The translations under genes and the position numbers were made by a program. This document shows positions 61,611-64,000 of a DNA stretch of 64,000 bases, one piece after another. Source of the stretch: Vacuolonema iberomarrocanum LEGE 07170 (GTDB lineage Bacteria; Cyanobacteriota; Cyanobacteriia; Elainellales; Elainellaceae). The DNA lies in contig JADEXA010000018.1 in NCBI GenBank assembly GCA_015207365.1, forward strand, positions 43,678-107,677, in the 5' to 3' direction. The notes below the pieces were generated by a model that had not been told where the DNA came from, made no database searches, and saw nothing but the letters and a program-made list of their open reading frames with translations. Each line of letters begins with the position of its first letter. The stretch's first letter is position 1.

Positions 61611-62075
61611 TTAGTTCGGCACCGCATCTGGGTTTTCCATGAAGCGTGCCCGCCCGCTGCCAGGAACACGCCAATCTTCGTTTTCGCCGCCAATAATGAC
61701 CCGTTGAATGGCAATGTAGTCTTTGCTAAATTGCCGCAGGCTATTGATGAGGATATCGAGGGCGATCGCATCACTGGTGCCAATATCAAACCAGCATCGC
61801 GCCCAGGTACCTTGATATTCAACCTCACTCATGTTGTGCATCAGCGCCATCATGCTATCTTCTGCCGTGCTGTTGTCATATCGCATGTAGCTAATTTCCA
61901 AGCCAGTATCCTGAACCTGCAAGTTTTCGGCATTAAATCCTCCCAGCTTGCCTAAGAAGAACCAGGAGTTCAAAATTTCCTCAATATATTGGCGCTCCAC
62001 TTCTGATAGAACCGTGTCGAATTCTAACCAAATCCACAGGTCAAAGAAGTCACACTCACGAAACTCAACTTGCAT
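61611..62075 (-). CDS. DUF3531-family protein
   Basis: A 154-residue cytoplasmic protein that I recognise as the DUF3531 family of cyanobacteria and plastids: MQVEFRECDFFDLWIWLEFD at the start, SWFFLGKLGGFNAENLQVQD, and GTWARCWFDIGTSDAIALDI. Function is not known. ATG 62075 is close to a 14-bp tandem repeat upstream. The acidic, aromatic-rich N-terminus is typical of the family. Confidence 0.8.
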   Translation of the reverse strand: MQVEFRECDFFDLWIWLEFDTVLSEVERQYIEEILNSWFFLGKLGGFNAENLQVQDTGLEISYMRYDNSTAEDSMMALMHNMSEVEYQGTWARCWFDIGTSDAIALDILINSLRQFSKDYIAIQRVIIGGENEDWRVPGSGRARFMENPDAVPN

Positions 62076-62106
62076 TGGATATCCTTGTTCTTTCTCTGAG
62101 TTGAAT

Positions 62107-62162
62107 AGTTCGGTTGCTCTAGTTCGGTTGCTCTAGCTCTGTTGCTTTAGTTCTATTGTGAG
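62107..62162. repeat. 14-bp tandem repeat, four copies
   Basis: AGTTCGGTTGCTCT occurs exactly twice (62107-62120, 62121-62134), then AGCTCTGTTGCTTT and AGTTCTATTGTGAG in perfect 14-base register. It lies just upstream of the DUF3531 gene start, in the region where its promoter is expected. Confidence 0.85.
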
Positions 62163-62243
62163 GGATAGCTGTGCCATCGGGACAGCGTGAGCCTGGGGTT
62201 GTATCAAGCACAATGCAGTGAGCCTAGAGAGCAGCAGAAAAAC

Positions 62244-63395
62244 CTAGTCTGGTGTGGCATGAATGCCGATGGCCTCTTGCAGATGAGTAAAGCCATGGGT
62301 TTCGAGATGGGCCAGAAGTCCGGTGAGGAGGCGTCGGAACATCCAGGGGCCTTCATAAATCCAGCCCGTATAGAGTTGGAGGAGGCTGGCCCCGGCGGTA
62401 ATCTTTTCCCATGCATCATCGGCGGTGAAAATGCCGCCCACGCCGATGATGGGGAGGGTACCATTCGTTTTCTGGTAGATGAAGCGAATGATGTCGGTAG
62501 AGCGCTGGCGCAGGGGCGCGCCGCTGATGCCCCCAGCTTCTTCGGTCACTGGCTTGCCTGTGGCGGAGAGGATTTGGGTTTTCAGATGGTCGCGACGGAT
62601 GGTGGTGTTGGTGGCGATGATGCCAGCCAGGTTGTGGGTCTGGGCCAGGGTGAGGATGTCAGCGATCGCCTCCCACTCCAGGTCGGGGGCAATTTTTACC
62701 AAGAGTGGCTTTTTCCCGGCGTTTTCCTGCTGCAAGGTGGCGAGGATGCGATCGAGGTTTTCGGCAGACTGGAGCGATCGCAATCCCGGTGTGTTGGGCG
62801 ATGACACGTTTACGACAAAGTAATCCCCCAGATTCTTCAGCAACCGAAAACTAGCGAGATAGTCAGAGGCGGCTTCTTCTAAGGGCGTAATCTTGGATTT
62901 GCCTAGATTGATACCAATGGGAAACCTCGACCTGCCGTTTCCCGCTGTTGCTTGGGCACGATAGGCCAGACGCTCGGCCATCGCCGCTGCCCCTTCATTG
63001 TTGAAGCCCATGCGATTTAAGGCGGCTTGATCGTCGAGCAACCGAAACATTCGAGGGCGAGGGTTTCCCGGTTGACCGTGATATGTAACGGTTCCTAGTT
63101 CGGCATAGCCAAACCCACAGCATTCCCAGGCGTCTGTCGCTTCACCGTTTTTGTCAAACCCTGCCGCCAGCCCAACAGGATTGGGAAAGGTGATGCCCCA
63201 GAGGGTCTGCTGGAGGGCAGAGTGGTTGATGCAGAGCGATCGCCGCAAGCGTTTTTGTACCCACTGAGCCGGGGGGCGATCGCCCGTTTCCTGCAGCCAG
63301 ACCATGCCCCGCATCAGTTGATGATGCAGCATTTCTGGATCGGCCTTCAAGCCCGAAAACAGCAGTGGACGTACACTCGTTTGGTAAATATCCAA
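62244..63395 (-). CDS. pyrD: Dihydroorotate dehydrogenase (quinone), class 2
   Basis: Membrane-associated flavoenzyme of pyrimidine synthesis that oxidises dihydroorotate with quinone. The 383-residue protein has the amphipathic N-terminal helix of class 2 ([19 protein letters not shown]), [38 protein letters not shown] (in FMN-binding position), [14 protein letters not shown] with the catalytic serine, LVKIAPDL, and [17 protein letters not shown]. Start ATG 63395. No other pyr gene adjacent. Confidence 0.94.
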   Translation of the reverse strand: MDIYQTSVRPLLFSGLKADPEMLHHQLMRGMVWLQETGDRPPAQWVQKRLRRSLCINHSALQQTLWGITFPNPVGLAAGFDKNGEATDAWECCGFGYAELGTVTYHGQPGNPRPRMFRLLDDQAALNRMGFNNEGAAAMAERLAYRAQATAGNGRSRFPIGINLGKSKITPLEEAASDYLASFRLLKNLGDYFVVNVSSPNTPGLRSLQSAENLDRILATLQQENAGKKPLLVKIAPDLEWEAIADILTLAQTHNLAGIIATNTTIRRDHLKTQILSATGKPVTEEAGGISGAPLRQRSTDIIRFIYQKTNGTLPIIGVGGIFTADDAWEKITAGASLLQLYTGWIYEGPWMFRRLLTGLLAHLETHGFTHLQEAIGIHATPD

Positions 63396-63482
63396 CGCTC
63401 CTCTCCCGTTTGTCCCGATACCGAGTGTCTTCTAGCCTTCAGGGTGAGGTAGATTCTGTCAAGGATGTTGGGGCACTTGAAT

Positions 63483-64000
63483 TTATCGTTGCAGAACGAT
63501 GGTAGCGGTCAAGCTGTCACTGGCAACGGGTATGCCTTCAGTGGTGGCGGGTTGAAACGTCCAGTAGTTTTGCACAATGCAGCGAGCCAGCTCATCGTAG
63601 GCTGGAATGCTGGAGGGTGACTGCACAATCGTATTTTGCACCGTGCCATCTAACCCAATGATGAGCCGCAGGGTTACGGCTTGTCCGAACGCCTCTACAC
63701 TCTCTGGCAGAACCTGACAGTAGCGTGCATCTGCCCGATTGGCTACAACGGTTTGAGAGTTTGCGAGCGGCTCTGGATGCACATCGGGAATATCTTGCAG
63801 CTGTTCTGGAGGGAGTTGTTGAACCTCTATCAGGTTGGCTGTGATTTCCGTTGGGGTTGATTCTCCGGGTACGGGGACATCCTCCAAATTATCCCCAGTG
63901 CCCTCAACACTACGACTCTGGTTGCCACTGTCTCCCCCAGCTCCTGGATCTGTTCCAGCCAATGGATCGCTAGCATCAGGGTTAATGCCAGGGTTGGGGA
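63483..64000 (-). CDS. TonB-like C-terminal-domain protein (partial, runs off the right edge)
   Basis: At least 172 residues are visible and the frame stays open to the window's end (PNPGINPDASDPLAGTD precedes the apparent TTG at 63962), so the gene starts outside. A Pro/Asp/Glu-rich linker leads to a TonB/energy-transducer-type domain: CQVLPESVEAFGQAVTLRLI, DGTVQNTIVQSPSSIPAYDE, CIVQNYWTFQPATTEG. Such proteins span the periplasm and couple ExbB/ExbD motors to outer-membrane receptors; an exbB/exbD pair lies at 25.5-27.1 kb. The N-terminal anchor cannot be checked. Confidence 0.7.
   Translation of the reverse strand, partial: PNPGINPDASDPLAGTDPGAGGDSGNQSRSVEGTGDNLEDVPVPGESTPTEITANLIEVQQLPPEQLQDIPDVHPEPLANSQTVVANRADARYCQVLPESVEAFGQAVTLRLIIGLDGTVQNTIVQSPSSIPAYDELARCIVQNYWTFQPATTEGIPVASDSLTATIVLQR

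Overview
The window is a 64 kb piece of a cyanobacterial chromosome. The evidence is the very frequent HIP1 octamer GCGATCGC on both strands and a set of genes with cyanobacterial character: a PanC-Cmk fusion, a CPP1-like J-domain-derived membrane protein, a TIGR04376-type protein, a DUF3531 protein, an InrS-like nickel sensor, an NtcA-type promoter on a cyanate operon and many phosphorelay proteins. I cannot name the genus from the sequence. There are no rRNA or tRNA genes that I can see, no CRISPR array, no phage and no intact insertion sequence. The DNA reads as ordinary chromosome, with mostly housekeeping genes in short operons and unusually repeat-rich intergenic spaces.

Layout. 0.4-4.3 kb: cyanate uptake and decomposition operon cynA-cynB-cynD-cynS on the minus strand, with a near-perfect NtcA site upstream. 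4.9-8.9 kb: an AraC-output response regulator divergent from a PAS histidine kinase, a META-domain protein and an OmpR-type regulator. 9.7-17.4 kb: CPP1-like protein, GpmA, GloA, D-Ala-D-Ala dipeptidase, HtrA-family protease, InrS-like sensor, Uma2 nuclease, GHL10-type hydrolase and a CheY-like protein. 17.9-31 kb: a GyrA/ParC-type subunit without a GyrA box, a MalK-type ATPase with insertions, a coiled-coil protein, a short ferredoxin, FolK, a glutathionyl-hydroquinone reductase, ExbB/ExbD and GyrB. 31.5-42.5 kb: MiaA, HerA-type ATPase, TIGR04376 protein with a PilP/GspC-like membrane protein, ArgF, pentapeptide protein, DUF362 protein, PanC-Cmk and a small methyltransferase. 42.9-50.8 kb: a di-iron hydroxylase, a CpdA-type phosphodiesterase and a four-gene signalling cluster built around an ethylene-receptor-like histidine kinase. 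51-64 kb: SDR, subtilisin with P-domain, BolA and Grx4, phospholipase D-like protein, DUF1622, an amino-acid-type binding lipoprotein, DUF3531, PyrD and the 3' end of a TonB-like gene.

The most unusual feature is the intergenic DNA. At least seventeen long palindromes, about 60-105 bp each, fall into recurring families (called A-H here). Members of a family share fixed terminal 'handles', while the central stem changes sequence but stays perfectly paired. They occur in both orientations, often abut one another in pairs, sometimes mix the end of one family with the stem of another, and in two places reach exactly to a stop codon (gyrB and exbD). They look like MITE-like or REP-like non-autonomous elements whose mobilising enzyme is not in this window.

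A second item of interest is the ethylene-receptor-like kinase (C74/H78 in the copper-binding position) with its adjacent Rcp-like regulator and hybrid kinase, opposite a NarL-type regulator.
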